Below are positions 52,174-63,588 of a DNA stretch of 64,000 nt, one piece after another (position 1 is the stretch's first letter; each line of letters starts with the position of its first letter). A program made the position numbers and the translations under genes. Under the pieces are notes generated by a model, which did not search any database, was not told the DNA's origin, and worked only from the letters and a program-made list of their open reading frames with translations. Origin of the DNA: Isochrysis galbana (Eukaryota > Haptophyta > Isochrysidales > Isochrysidaceae); contig CM030941.1 in assembly GCA_018136815.1 (NCBI GenBank), positions 2,834,984 through 2,898,983 of the forward strand, given 5' to 3'.

Positions 52174-54847
52174 CTCCTCTCCTCGGATCCTTCGCGCCGG
52201 ACGCAGAATGTGTCATCCCCGTTAACGTCAAGATGGTAGCTCCCGTGCCTCTTCCGAACGAGTCGATTGCACGCGCCCATTGCAGACCAGAGCTCTTCTT
52301 TGGCAAGGAGAGCAAAGGCTTCTGCATGAGGTGATCCACAAGATCAGCCTCACTGAGAGTAGCCAATGCAGCCACTTTTGCTAGCAATGGGACGGCTGCG
52401 AGCGCCTCAGTGGCATGGAAGGCGTCAGGTCTGCCTCGCCGTTCCCACTCCATTTCAGTCATATACTCGAGACGCCAGCAGCCCCGAGAGGGCTGGTAGG
52501 CACAGCGGCTCTCGAGTTGGCCGGAAACATTGCGTGGATTGGTTGGTGTCTGCCGATTGGCCGATGAGTACGTCAACGCGGGCAACTGGGCGGCAGGCAG
52601 CTCGCAGAGCGTCTCAGGCAAGACGGCCGTGAGATTGGCGGCGGCTGCTAGCAAGAGCAGGTTCCCAATGAGCAAATCATATTGCAAAGCTGTCGCCGGC
52701 TGGACGACGCCCCGACCGCGACGCCCACCCACTCGCAGGAGACCGCGGCGCCTACCCCAACCCATGGTTTCCGCGACGATCGCATCGGCCTCTGGATACC
52801 ACCACCCGTGGGCCCTCAGCATGGCGCGCCGCGCCCATGCACCCGTGCGCACGGACGCCATGTGGACCATCAAAGAAGGCATTGGCGCGATGGTCGACAG
52901 ACGTTGTGGCCCCCCACGCGAGACGGCCTCCCCCACCATTTCAGCTACAGACATCACTCGCGGCGAGCGTGCTAGTAGTCTTCGATCTGCAAAAGCGGAT
53001 AGAAAGGATGACTCATACGACGCAAAAAAGTGCGTGCTAGCCACGGCAAAGAATGAAACATGAGGATCGGCTTTCAATGCCAGTTGGATCGTGGTCGTTC
53101 TCTCCGCGGGGCGATGGGCAGTAGCCGTCAATGGAGCCGTCGCCGAGCCGTTGGCTCGCAGTGGCCTCATCGGGTACAAGAACGTGAAATCAATAGAGCT
53201 GCTTGGGATCGCTGCTGCTCTGAACACCGATTTAATGTGCCCTTTCGTCGCAAACTCTTCCGTCGCATTCCACTTGACATACCGTCTTGCACCACCATAT
53301 CTAGACTGCAAGCACGTATGGGGAGCAGGGAGGAGGTGTGTGCATGGGGTAGGCAATTATCCACGCACGTATGCGTGAAGACCAACGATGGTGGATAAGA
53401 AATCGTCGCACCTCGAAGAACGCAATCGCACCAACATAGTATGGCCGCCCAATGATGGAAGAGATGACCACGTCGTTCATGATTGTTTGCTCATCAGAAT
53501 TGGAGAAGAAGGGGGGCCGGGCCCACTTGACCACCTCAGCCACTTTCTCTGGATGAAACATGAAGGTATCAATCCGCCGAAACATCTCCTCCAAAACCCA
53601 CGCGACACCGGAGCCTGGTGAGGCGCCCTGCGAGGTCAAGGCACAGGTTTGATGTGGTGGGCGCACATTTCACCTTCATAAGACCGCCGTCCCAGCGAGT
53701 GCGGGCTTTTGGTTTGTAGGGGTTGTACGGTGACTGATGATATTTGGGCGACTTTTTCGGCGCGGATTCGGACGTACGCGAGATATCGGCCTTACCTGCA
53801 CGTAAAATACTCCGGCATTGATGTAAGGCGTGTCGTGCTGAGTGACCAGATGCGCATGGCGGTAATGGCTCTTCAACTTTGGGTATGGATTGTCAAACCA
53901 GGCGACATCAGCATCCGTCTGCAGCACGTTGATCCCATGCTCCACAGCAAGGCGATGGACAAGGTGCTTACGGATGTGATAAAAGTAGAAACGCATGTCC
54001 CAATACCTAAAGGGTAGGATAAGCAGGTAATGATTAGCTCTGTCGGGTGGCGTTCGCCCCGAAACACCGTCGCGGCATTGGAGCGCCCAACCGAACTAGG
54101 CCGCCCTCACTTTCTAATGCATTCGGAAGTGACGTGGGGCTTTGTGGTCGGAATGGAGGAGGACCATACGCACGCCAGATCAGGTAGTGCCGATCGAATC
54201 TTAGCGCAGCTTTCGCCAGAGTCCGACACGTACAGCGTGTGCCTGAGACGCAGCGCCCAGAACTGCAACACCGTGTTCAGCGCAGTAGGAGAGGCAAACG
54301 CTGAGGCGTCCCCACAAATCAGGATGATCTCGCCGAGGAATGCAACTTGTTCTACAACTCGGGCGAGAACTCCGGGTTTCTCCACGTCTACACCAGATAG
54401 AGTGAAGTTTGGAAGCAGTCCTGCCGACTCGAACTTGCTCGAGTTGTTGCGATGCCTGCGGCGTGAAGCCTCGCGGCTTCCATGCACCCCTGCACCCAGC
54501 CTAAGCTCGGCAAGGTGCTTGTCGGCCACGCGCCGCTCCCGGCTGGGCGACGCGCCAGATCGTAGGCGCACATCGTCCCTGCCGGCAGCCGAGAGCGTCC
54601 AGCCTCGCAAGGGCGCGCCTGCTTGGGAGGGAGGGCCGGCTGCACCTATTCGTCTCGGCTGCCTCGCCCCCTCTCTCTCCCTCTCCCACTGGGGTCCGCT
54701 CGTATTACGAGTGTGGGCGGCGTCGCGGGAGGCGATCGTGAGCACGAGCAGCGTGTGCGAGGACAATAGCGCGCCACGCGCACCGCTCCACGCTAGCGCA
54801 AGCAGCACCCGACTCACTCGCCGAGAGGCGGACCGCAGCGCGCCCAT
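52174..54847 (-). CDS. Type II membrane glycosyltransferase, GT77-like (nucleotide-diphospho-sugar transferase)
   Basis: Exons 54111-54847, 53796-54006, 53412-53627 and 52174-53305 join in frame across GT-AG introns (donors GTGAGG, GTAAGG, GTGCGA, GTAAGC), giving about 765 residues. A fifth exon with the stop codon is not identified. The ATG at 54847 is followed by a basic stretch and one hydrophobic helix (VLLALAWSGARGALL), a Golgi-type signal anchor. Residues around 200-245 hold TLYVSD and nearby strands. Exon 2 carries the DxD-containing core LQTDADVAWFDNPYP and INAGVFYVQ; exon 3 has SDEQTIMNDV. These fit the Nucleotid_trans/GT77 fold, which transfers sugars (arabinose, galactose, xylose in plants) in the Golgi. 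The large exon 4 has WNATEEF, a helical VVQPATALQYDLLIGNLLLL segment and no family I recognise. Donor sugar and acceptor are unknown. Confidence 0.7.
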
Positions 54848-56250
54848 CAGCCGCGTAACAGTTCCGTCAAAAGTGAGCCATCGACTGTAACACTTTAAAT
54901 AGAGTAGAGTAGTCATACCGTCATATATTTTGAAAATTCTAGTAATAGTAAGTAGTACTATACTCTATACTACTACTATAATCCATACCACCAGTCAGAG
55001 GCCGAAAGCAATTTGGTTTGAATTGGGTGACATATTGGATCATAGATTACAATGAAATAGGTCAGTGCTTCGCCTTCTTCGCCTCTTCGCCATCCTCCAT
55101 CCTTTCACGAAACTTTCACCTATTGCATCCGTCCCTTCGTCCCTTCCTTGGCCGCTGCCTCCTAAGTTGTTCCACCGTATAGCGGTTCGACCGGGTCTTG
55201 AGAGGCTTCACCCGGTACCGGTACCGGTACCGGTACGGTACCGTACCTGTGGTACTTAGTACTTATTATAATACTCTAATTATACCATTAGATACTCTTA
55301 GTGTATGTACATACAGACAGCTACACAACATACGCAATACGCCCACCGCCCACACCGAGGGATCGCCGTCCACGCGCTCCCGCCATGCTCGCTATGAGCT
55401 ATGAGAACTCCTCCTCCTGCTCCTCCTCCCCCTTCCCTCTTCCTCCGTTGGGGGATCTTCAACTTCAATCTCCATTTCCTCTTCCCACTCGAGCACAACG
55501 CACAGCCCTCCCGGCTACCATACTGTACGCACCACCGGGTCCGGCGGACCCGGTACCGGTTGACCGGTACCGGTACCGGTACCTGTGGAACAACTTAGGC
55601 TGCCTCCGTTGGCGTTAGTTATGGGGCGGTGGGCGGTCAAACAGCTATTTTAACTTCTCTAATGGTGAAAATTGACCGAGTCAAGATTGAGGATTCATTA
55701 CAAGATTTTTGGATATGATGAAAGGCTAGGTGTAACGGGCACATATCCGGTGATCGTTGGGCCCCAGACCCCCCACGGTAGCCCCCACAGCCACAGCGCG
55801 ATGCGTAACATCATTATTAGTTGGCGGTGCTGTGGTCTGCAGCTCCCCATGGGGGGGGGGCAACATGGCTGCCTTGGGTGGTGTGACCGGGGCCACGGGC
55901 CGCGTGGCGCGACCGGAGTCGCACGCACCTGCGCGGCCTAAGAGGGTGGACGCGGTCGCGGTCGCTTCGAGCTTCGACTACTCAATGGGCGGGGCTGGGG
56001 AGCCGCCCTCGACGGGGGGGCCGAAGGAGAGGAGGGGAGCGCCGGCGCGCTCAATGGCAACCAACTATAAAGTAAGTTGTCAATTCGCATGTCGAGCCAG
56101 TGGCCACACTCGATCCGTCAGGGTCAGGGGGGGGGACTCGAGTGCGCTGGTACTGGCGCCCAAATATCCCACTTGCCACATGTATCTAGAGATAACCATT
56201 TGCAAATATCCGCCCAAATATCGCGATGGATATCCTGGCCTATCCCTATC
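54848..56250. other. Intergenic sequence
   Basis: Apart from the MITE at 55161-55599 I see no feature with support. An AT-rich TACTACTATA stretch is at 54935-55000. A palindromic AACTATAAAGTAAGTTG near 56065 resembles the AT hairpin of retroposon tails. Confidence 0.4.
55161..55599. mobile_element. MITE with 15-bp TIRs and GGTACC subterminal repeats
   Basis: The ends are CCTAAGTTGTTCCAC (55161-55175) and its exact reverse complement (55585-55599). CTGCCT flanks both sides (55155-55160 and 55600-55605), a 6-bp target-site duplication. Subterminal arrays of ACCGGT/GGTACC lie at about 55212-55245 and 55545-55583. There is no transposase. Confidence 0.78.
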
Positions 56251-56873
56251 TTCTATCTTCCAACCATCGTGAAGCCCCGCAATAGACCTCTAATGGCATT
56301 GGGTGGAACAGGAAGCAGTTCCGAATCCGAAATAAAATTCACTTTGACGATACACATGTGCCCTACATCATCACAGTCGTCGCGCAACGACAGATGCGTG
56401 CAACGCGGCGGATAAACCACGGGCGAAGATTCAGACGTGCGTCTCCAGACTGGAAGTTCAAGCTTCAACACACACAGCTGATCCAGGTCGACGTAGGCTG
56501 TTCGCATCCATTGACGGCACACATTAGCAAAACTTTGCCGACCGTCACGGCGCGTGGGGTGGGGGGTGGGAGGCAGGAAATGGGGAGAATCCACCTCGGG
56601 GAGGATCCGCCCAGGTAAACAGCGGATTCGATGCCCTCCGGACCAAACGCCAGCTGCCCAGGCAGTGAACATTCGACGAAGAGGACGTCCCCCCCGTACA
56701 TCATTGCAGTGCCCTCGCTACTCCAACCAAGCATGGGAAAACCTCTTGTTAGACAGCCATCAGCCGGAGGCGAAGCGGAGCCTGACGTAGCGGCGAGTGC
56801 GATGCACGACCCACGATTCGCGCCATAGCGCAACCTGCGCCGCGAGAGCCTCATAGATGTGCTGAGCGTCCAT
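56250..56873 (-). other. Possible gene next to eIF5A, unrecognised
   Basis: An ATG at 56873, only 34 bp beyond the eIF5A stop, opens a plausible coding stretch of about 37 residues (HIYEALAAQVALWRESW). A second plausible stretch in another frame (GDVLFVECSLPGQLAFGPEG) lies at about 56620-56700, and a third (VGHMCIVKVNFISDSELL) at about 56290-56370. They might be exons of one lipid-binding-like protein, but I cannot place splice sites. Antisense transcription or an old gene are alternatives. Confidence 0.25.
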
Positions 56874-56906
56874 AGCTCGCGCGTCCAATGATTACCAAGA
56901 AGGGAT

Positions 56907-57674
56907 TTAGTTGGTCATCACCTTGGTGTCAATCACCTGCTCGATGCCGCAGGCCATCAGGACGACGATGTAGAAGTCCTTCTCCTCAGCAAGCAGATCG
57001 CGGATACGCTTCGACAGGACATCGGCATCGGGCGGGGGCATGGGCATGGCATCGGGGATCTTCAGGTCGTCGCGAGTGTTGCCATCAGAATCCATGACGG
57101 AGAGGAAGCCGTCATCATCAACATCCATGCACTGGTACTCAACCTTCTTGACGAAGGGAGCGTAGGTGGTGTGCGAGGCCGGGACAAGGTCCTCGCACTG
57201 TAGGGAGCGGAGGGTATGGAAAGAGGTGCGTCAGTTGAGCATCGGAGACCCCCATCCCTATGAGAGAGACCATCTAGAGATGACACTGCAGCAGGGCCGT
57301 AAGCACGAGCAGACCTTCTTGCCAGTGAAGATGTCGTTGGCGACGAAGTGGCACTTCGCGTGACCGTGCTTGCCGGTCTTGGACGAGGAGACATCCGTGA
57401 CCTTGCACGGGCGTCCCTGAGGTCGAGGTGCACGGGGCAGCAAATGTCAACAAAGGGGTCGCTGACAGCCTGGGAGACCCAGTCCGAGCAGCTCTAAGCT
57501 GAACGGAGCAACGGAGCGCATGCAGAGAAGCTTGTCGTGTCCCTGAGTAGCAGGTTCCTCGGAAACGCCTACCTTGATCATAATGTGGCCACCCTTGCGG
57601 ATCTGACCCGCCTCAATGGGGTAGGAGTCGGCGGCGCCGGCATCCTGCGTCTCGAAGGTCTCGTCCTCAGCCAT
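56907..57674 (-). CDS. eIF5A: Translation elongation/initiation factor 5A
   Basis: Three exons, 57573-57674, 57315-57416 and 56907-57197, all phase 0, joined over GT-AG introns of 156 and 117 bp, give 164 residues, close to the usual 155-160. The start is [19 protein letters not shown], a typical acidic N-terminus. The SH3-like N-domain has [12 protein letters not shown], then GRPCKV and the hypusination loop [10 protein letters not shown], in which the central Lys is converted to hypusine by deoxyhypusine synthase and hydroxylase. The C-terminal OB domain has [17 protein letters not shown] and ends [11 protein letters not shown]. eIF5A binds the ribosomal E site, relieves stalls at proline-rich and other difficult motifs, and promotes termination. 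All key residues are present. Function is near certain. Confidence 0.95.
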
Positions 57675-58150
57675 GGTAGAACAGTCCTGCAAGGGTTGGC
57701 GAGCAGCGAGGGATCTGTGAGTGACAGCCTGAGCGAGCGGATTCAGGATGTGCGTGCGCCACAGATAAGGCTGCCCCACGCGGAGCACTCGCAACCTCTC
57801 CCTCAGTGGCCTTCCCTCTCTGGCAGCCCTGCGACTGGCAGCAGCTTGGCCACTCGCTGAAGCGAGGAAGGGGGGGAAAGGGGGGAGGACCTTCCTGGGT
57901 GGAATGGGCAAGGGCTGCCGCGGCGGCAGCGCGAGCCGGTGCGGCCCGCGTTCCCCCCTTCCCCTGCTGCCTACTTCTGCGCGCACAGCCGCTCCTTCCC
58001 TCCCTCCGGCCCCACCCCAGCCACCCATCTCTCCCCCCTTCTCCCTCCCTCACCCCACCCCAGCCGCACGTGCCGGCGACGAGGGCCTCCACTACCCTCT
58101 CTCTCTCTCTCTTTCCCTTTTGGCGTGTGCTCTCTCTGCCTTCTCTTCCC

Positions 58151-58184
<34 letters not shown>

Positions 58185-58644
58185 CCACCTACTCTCGCCC
58201 TTCCCCCTCTCCCCCCTCCCTTTCTCTCTCTCTCTCCCCTCCCCTCTCCCTCTCCCCGCCCCCCCTTCCTCTCCCTTCTGTGGGGGGAAGAGGGGGCGGA
58301 GGCGGTGAAGGAGGGGGGGGGGGGGGGGGGGCGGGGGGGGGTGAAGGAACGCGCCCCCCCCCCCCCCCCCCCCCCCTCCTCTCCCCCCCCTTTCTCCCCC
58401 CCCTTTCCCTTCCCCCCCCCCCCCCCCCCCCGCCCCCCCTTCTCCCCCCCGCGCGCGCGTTCCCCGCGCGCCCCGCCGGAGGAACTCTCCGTTTAGGACA
58501 ACCCACCACAAATAAACTTTAAAGAGGTGGATAGGCCGAGCTTTGATAAAGTTATAAGGGGCCGGGGGGCCGGGGCCCCCCGCATGGTGTCTTGGTGTCG
58601 GGCCCCCTCCGGTACATATCTCCTGAAGAGTAGTCGCGCTGTCG
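57675..58644. repeat. Low-complexity upstream region of eIF5A with G- and C-runs
   Basis: CT microsatellites at 58098-58120 and 58156-58185 and a purine/pyrimidine-rich run. At 58309-58345 there is a near-continuous G-run, and at 58352-58378 and 58408-58440 C-runs; G-quadruplex or hairpin formation is likely and the run lengths are doubtful. No gene is supported. Confidence 0.7.
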
Positions 58645-58735
58645 CGCTTAACTAAGTGTATACTTAGTTCGCTCATGGGGGGGCACAAGCCCCTCTTCAC
58701 TCCTCCCTTGCCATGGCGGAGGAACCACCGATGCG
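58645..58735 (-). mobile_element. Retroposon tail (family B, fragment)
   Basis: On the minus strand it ends with the G/C-run hairpin and AACTAAGTATACACTTAGTT; it matches 31163-31250. Confidence 0.7.
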
Positions 58736-58892
58736 CCTGTGTCGAACACGCGATGACTACAGGCTCATAGGCAGAGGACCGTTCGATCGAGCCGGCAGCT
58801 GACGCGGTCGTGAGCAAGGGTCGTTGATTGTTGCTTGCGGGAAGATGTCTGACAGATCATAGTAAGAGTCGGGTCTGAGAGTGTCTGTGACG

Positions 58893-60948
58893 GATCGAGC
58901 ATGTCCACGGGCTCGATATGCGATGATTCGGAAGGGAGGCGATCGGCGGAAGGCGCGGCGAAGGAGGCCGGGAGTGATGGAATGACGGGCTGGACCACCT
59001 CCTCAGTCCTCAGCAGAGGAAGGCGGGAGGACGGGCTTGGGCGAGGGCGAGCGCGACGACGGAGCGGACATGGCTGGGCGGATCGGGATGGATAGGCTAG
59101 GGCTGAGGGATTGGTGAGGTTTGGTATTGAGGTAGTGTTGAGAACGAGGGACGAGAACGGGAACGAGGACGAGAACGAGAGCGACGAACGAAGAACGAAA
59201 GACGACAGACGGCTAGAGGCCGATGGACCGACAAGATGACACTACACTCACGTCAACACTCTCCACACTAACGTATCCCTATCACGGAACGCACAGGAAC
59301 CCGCTGGCAGACCGAACAAGGAAGAGAATGCCGACAAGAGAGCGACGGGGCGACGGACGATCCGACGGGGCGACAGTTACGCACAGGAATAAGGAGGGAA
59401 TCTTTCGAAAACCCTTAAGTGATTTGATGAAGACCGAAGTAAAATAGCGCCACGATATAATTCAACGGCCAACACCTGAGGGGGAATCAGGGTCACACAT
59501 GGGGGCGGTTCCTTGCACCGGCGATACCTGATCGCTAGGGCCAGGTCAGAGTTTCGCGCCGGACCCCCCAAAGTTTCGCGTGAAAGTTTCGCAAAAGTTG
59601 CTCACCGGCTAGCCAAGTTTCACAAAAGTTTCGCGTAGTTTCCTCGGATTACGGATTACGGGTTATTGTTATTGGTTGTTGACAAGTTGTTATGTGGAGC
59701 TGCTTGTTATTATTGCGCACGCACACCATCGGACATGGTAGTAATAGTAGGTAGTAGCACAGTAGTAGTAGCAGCAGCATCAGCAACAGCAACAACAACA
59801 ACAACAGCGTAGCAACAACAGCAGCGTAGCATCAGCAGTAGCAGCAGTAGCATCAACAAGAGCAGCAGCAGTATTATTGGATGGAGCTCACTACTCCCGA
59901 TTAAATTCCCACGTTAATATTCAACATACATTGTCTCACGCCAGTGGACGTCGTCCCACAGGCCGGTGGCCTCGACAGCGACGCACGCGCTAACGACTAA
60001 CGAGCGAGAGCGACCGGAGAGAGAGGTAGCACGGAGACGGAGAGACCAACCACGGAATATCTTTAGACCGGAGAACATTTTGGACGAAATCCCTTCCGTC
60101 GGCCGAGGTGAGGAGGACGGAGAGAGAGAGGGGAGAGAGAGAGTCTCACAGAGCGACTGCAGACGAGCGTGAAGTCGAAGTCGTGTCTGTTTATTATTTC
60201 CTTAAACGAGCCAACACTTATAGTAACAGCAAAAACAAAATTCGAATCGCAAATTTCGAGACCAAAATCTGCAAACCTGGGCTTGAGACCATGCGGAATC
60301 CGAATGTGTGTGTCTTGGGTGTCAGTAGCAACACGGGGAACTGTTCAATTGTGAGTGCGGGCCCGTACTTACACGAATATTCATGCCTACGGCCTTCAGC
60401 TTCGTCTGAAGGGCAGGAATACAACAAGGTGCAAGGTGAGAGCCGCCACGGGGAAGCCGCTCGCTTCGTGACGATGACCGCATTGGAAATGACCTCAAGA
60501 CTGCGTGAATAATGTCATGAAAATCATAATAATTAGCTTTGGCGGCTGGGTGGGCGCGGCCGGCATGCGCAAGCAAAATCCCCACCCCCCCCTCCCCCGG
60601 CCCCCGGAGTTTCGCGCAAGTTGCGCATAATGGGCGATTTTGAGCCCAAATTTCGCGAAAGTTTTTTCCCCACAGAAGTGGCCCAAGTTTCGAAATGAGT
60701 TTCACGAAACTCTGACCTGGCCCTACTGATCGCGCGACTTAGCCTAAAACGCGAGGAGCACACAAGGAGGTAAGCCAGGTGAGTGAGGGGCAAGCAGGCG
60801 GCAAGGGAGGCGACAAAGGAGGCGAGGGCAACAAGGGCGAATGGACGAATGTAGGATCCTGCGACGGTGACTAGTGACTAGCCTGCAAGGAGGGGACATA
60901 GAAACGCAGACAACTTCTAAAACAAAAAGGTCGATCGCGGATGCGACA
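58893..60948 (-). mobile_element. LTR and leader of retrotransposon family E, interrupted
   Basis: The inverted counterpart of 36511-37372, in two parts (60726-60948 and 58893-59535) around a 1190-bp transposon. The minus-strand 5' end is TGTCGCATCC at 60948. The gag-like frame near 59072 is broken by an extra ACTGAGG that creates a stop. Confidence 0.8.
59536..60725. mobile_element. hAT-like non-autonomous DNA transposon
   Basis: The ends are TAGGGCCAGGTCAGAGTTTCG and its reverse complement, and the 8-bp duplication CTGATCGC flanks both sides (59528-59535, 60726-60733). An 8-bp duplication and a YARNG end are hAT hallmarks. Both ends carry repeated AAGTTTCGC motifs, probable transposase-binding sites. 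The inside has a CAG/CAA-type trinucleotide repeat (59755-59875) and no transposase. The insertion point is intact in the other LTR copy at 36721-36730, which proves the boundaries. Confidence 0.9.
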
Positions 60949-61574
60949 CCCCCTTGCTAGAATTCGAGCGTCCACGCGAGGGAAACAACGAAAGGGAAAG
61001 ATAAAAACAGAACAAGGTGAGTAGGCGGAGGCAAACGGAAGAAAGCGAGAAGGATCGAGAAACGACGAGAAGCAACGAGAATATCGACAAGAATATCAAC
61101 GAGGAAGGAGACAGGATTTTGACCACACCCGTCCGGACGAGAAGGTGTAGAATCGGCGGCCGGCGCGGCAGACCGCAGGACTCAACGTAGTGACCCACCC
61201 GCTTCTCTCTTTTACGAGAGTTTTACCTGGGTGTTGGGCAGTGTGGTCAGATCCACCCAGTCACAACGCGGCCTTTCCTGTGCTCTTCGTCGAGATATCT
61301 GTCGGCGGTTACCTTTTTGAAACACGGACGTGGACGATAACATCACGCACGGCCCCCAAGGGAGATCGATCCTCCGTGGTCGAAAGGGGGGAAACTCGGC
61401 GACCGCGGGGGGGAAATTCGGCGACCGCGGGGGGAACTGGAAAGGAATTCCCGTACGTTCCCGTACCCTGATCAAATGTAAACGACGGCGAAGAGAGATA
61501 TCGTAGAGAGCGTGACAGTCGCGACTGTCAGAAGAACGCAGAGGGTGTATCGAGCAGAGAGACGAGGGCGCGAT
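60949..61574. other. Unclassified retroelement-derived sequence
   Basis: A roughly 100-bp block at 61150-61250 (CACCCGCTTCTCTCTTTTACGAG region) recurs in diverged form at 61932-62040, both on the plus strand. No gene is supported. Confidence 0.35.
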
Positions 61575-61815
61575 CCGATGGGAGCCGCAATATGCGCGAA
61601 GCCTTTGATGAAACGGCGGTAGTACGAGCACAGCCCGAGGAACGAGCGGACCTTCTCGAGCGAATCAATGTGACACGGGTCAATTGAGCGCACCGCCTCG
61701 ATTTTCTTGGGGTCCATCTCTAGGCCACGTCGGGAGACAATGTGGCCTAGGTATTCTCCCTTGATCGCGAAGAGGAGGCACTTCGTCGCCTTGCACGACA
61801 GCCGAACCTGGAAAC
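61575..61815 (-). pseudogene. Gypsy reverse transcriptase C-terminal fragment
   Basis: About 80 residues on the minus strand with the end of the RT palm and thumb of Ty3/Gypsy elements: KATKCLLFAIKGEYLGHIVS, a DPKKIEAV box, and VRSFLGLCSYYRRFIKGFAH. This order is diagnostic. It lacks the catalytic YxDD part upstream and RNase H downstream. It could belong to the same element type as the one at 1-10988, but that RT is missing from the window, so this cannot be tested here. Confidence 0.8.
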
Positions 61816-62106
61816 AGAGACTTGGAACCTGGAACCTGAGCTGACCAGAGGTCAGAATCTGAACAAGAAGCAACGGAACATAGCGAGCGAAACGTGGAGA
61901 CAAGAACACCCTTTGGATCCAAAGCGAGCACGAAATCGGCGGCTTAGCGCGGCGGCCTCTTTCGTACGCACTGCCCCACCCACTTCTCCCTTTTACAGGA
62001 GCTTTGCTCGGGTGTTGCGCCGGGTGTAGAGCGTGGGACAACGTCCACGAGCGTGACCGAGAACGACGACAAGATCGACGAAGACTACATGCTTGCCGAG
62101 AGCACC

Positions 62107-62230
62107 GGCTCTGAGGTGTCAAGGTGTCGTTCCCTCCACCGCCGCCCTCTCCACCGCCGCCCTCTCCACCGCCGCCCTCGCCACCGCCGCCCTCGCCACC
62201 GCCGCCTTCGCCGCCGCCGCTTGCGGTGGG
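62107..62230. repeat. CCGCCG-rich tandem repeat
   Basis: Repeated units of about 15 bp close to CCACCGCCGCCCTCT. It lies in a Pro/Arg-coding-looking but unsupported stretch to about 62480. From 62481 to 62920 nothing is recognisable. Confidence 0.75.
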
Positions 62231-62920
62231 TACGACCCCTCCCTCGCCCCCTTCCTCCCCTGCGTCCTCGCCCCCTTCCTCCCCTGCGTCCTGCGTCCTC
62301 GCCCCCTCGCTCCTCGTCCTTGAAATTTCGAACTCTCAAAGTTTTAAGCTGTGCCCGCCTTGCTCCTCGCCTCCTTGCTCTTCCCGGTCCTCCCACCGAG
62401 TTCCACTCCTGGACATTCCTCTGTGAATATACTGCTTTCTTTCCATTCTTGCATATCCTGTACATTCAGTTGGTTTGATTTACAAAGGTTAATTGCTAAT
62501 TTCACACGTATCTTTCTTTTTGTGCTTTCTCAATCCTTTGTATCCTAGCCGTAATATCTTTTAGCAACGATTTGTGTTGGTTGAGTTTTGGAACTGATTT
62601 GAGAAACGTATCATCATCCGAATGTTGCAACACGCGTCTAGCTTCAGATTCTTTACGTTGTGTCGTTTTATTTTTCGAATGTCTGGAAATAGCTGCATTC
62701 AGAACCCTCATGAGTGTGGGGGGGGGGGGGTGCTACCTCTAACGACTTATTTTTTCTCCTCGTCTCCTCGAGATGTTCACCAACGTCACCACAATGAATC
62801 CTTGTCGAAGGAGGCCCTCTCGGGGCGCGCCCGAGCCAAGGCGACGCCGTTCTCGTCGCGTACGTGGTGCTCCTGGGCCTCTCCTTCGGGGTGCTCGCGG
62901 GGGGGCTCATGGTAGGGTGA

Positions 62921-63197
62921 GAGTCCCCACGGGAGGGGAAGAAACCCTGAGGGAAAGGAGACCAAATGAAGGCAAGCCGCCTAAGAGTAGAGAGAGCAGA
63001 GAGAGCAAGGCCCAAGGTGCAAGGGAGCGAAACAGGGGCGAGACAGGCCACAAAGGGGCGCGATGGCAAGGAGCGAAGGGCGAATTACGAATGAAGTGTC
63101 CTACAAGTTACGAGTAAAACTCCGCGGCGAACAAGCACGATCAAGAACGAAGGCGCACGAAATGGCAGAAGGTCTTAAGTCGATCGCGGATGCGACA
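62921..63197 (-). repeat. Dispersed repeat G, copy 2, next to an LTR-like end
   Basis: 62921-62982 matches 22561-22622. The following stretch ends at 63197 with the reverse complement of TGTCGCATCCGCGATCGAC, the start of family E LTRs, so this is probably a related LTR on the minus strand. Confidence 0.5.
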
Positions 63198-63588
63198 CAT
63201 ATGCAGCACCTCCCAGGGTGCTTCGCCGGTTAAGAGATAAGGCCCAAAATACATGGAATGCCCGCTAGCGGACGAATACACAATCAACGACAAAACGAAT
63301 CTCGACCGCATCACGGTATCAGACATAACACTTGAGTTGGAGAAAAACAAAAAACACCCACTGCAACACGCCACAACCGGCACGCGAAACATGGGCGCAG
63401 GCGTTCGCTAAACATAAAACCCCTCTGTTGTTTTTTCGTTGACCACAGTTACACTCTGCTGGCCGCCAAGTCGCGCGAGCCGACGACGGGCGCAACAGGC
63501 TGCCTCTCTCCCTCCCTCTCCCTCCCTCCCCTCTCTCCCCCTTTCACCCCTTCCCCACGCCCCACCACCTACCCCACCCACCTACACC

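Noticed and set aside
58189-58817. Gly/Pro/Arg-rich frames across G- and C-runs
   Set aside because: Homopolymer-driven open frames; sequence there is probably unreliable.
62085-62480. A Pro-rich or Arg-rich protein
   Set aside because: Based on a CCGCCG tandem repeat, open in several frames, with no recognisable domain.
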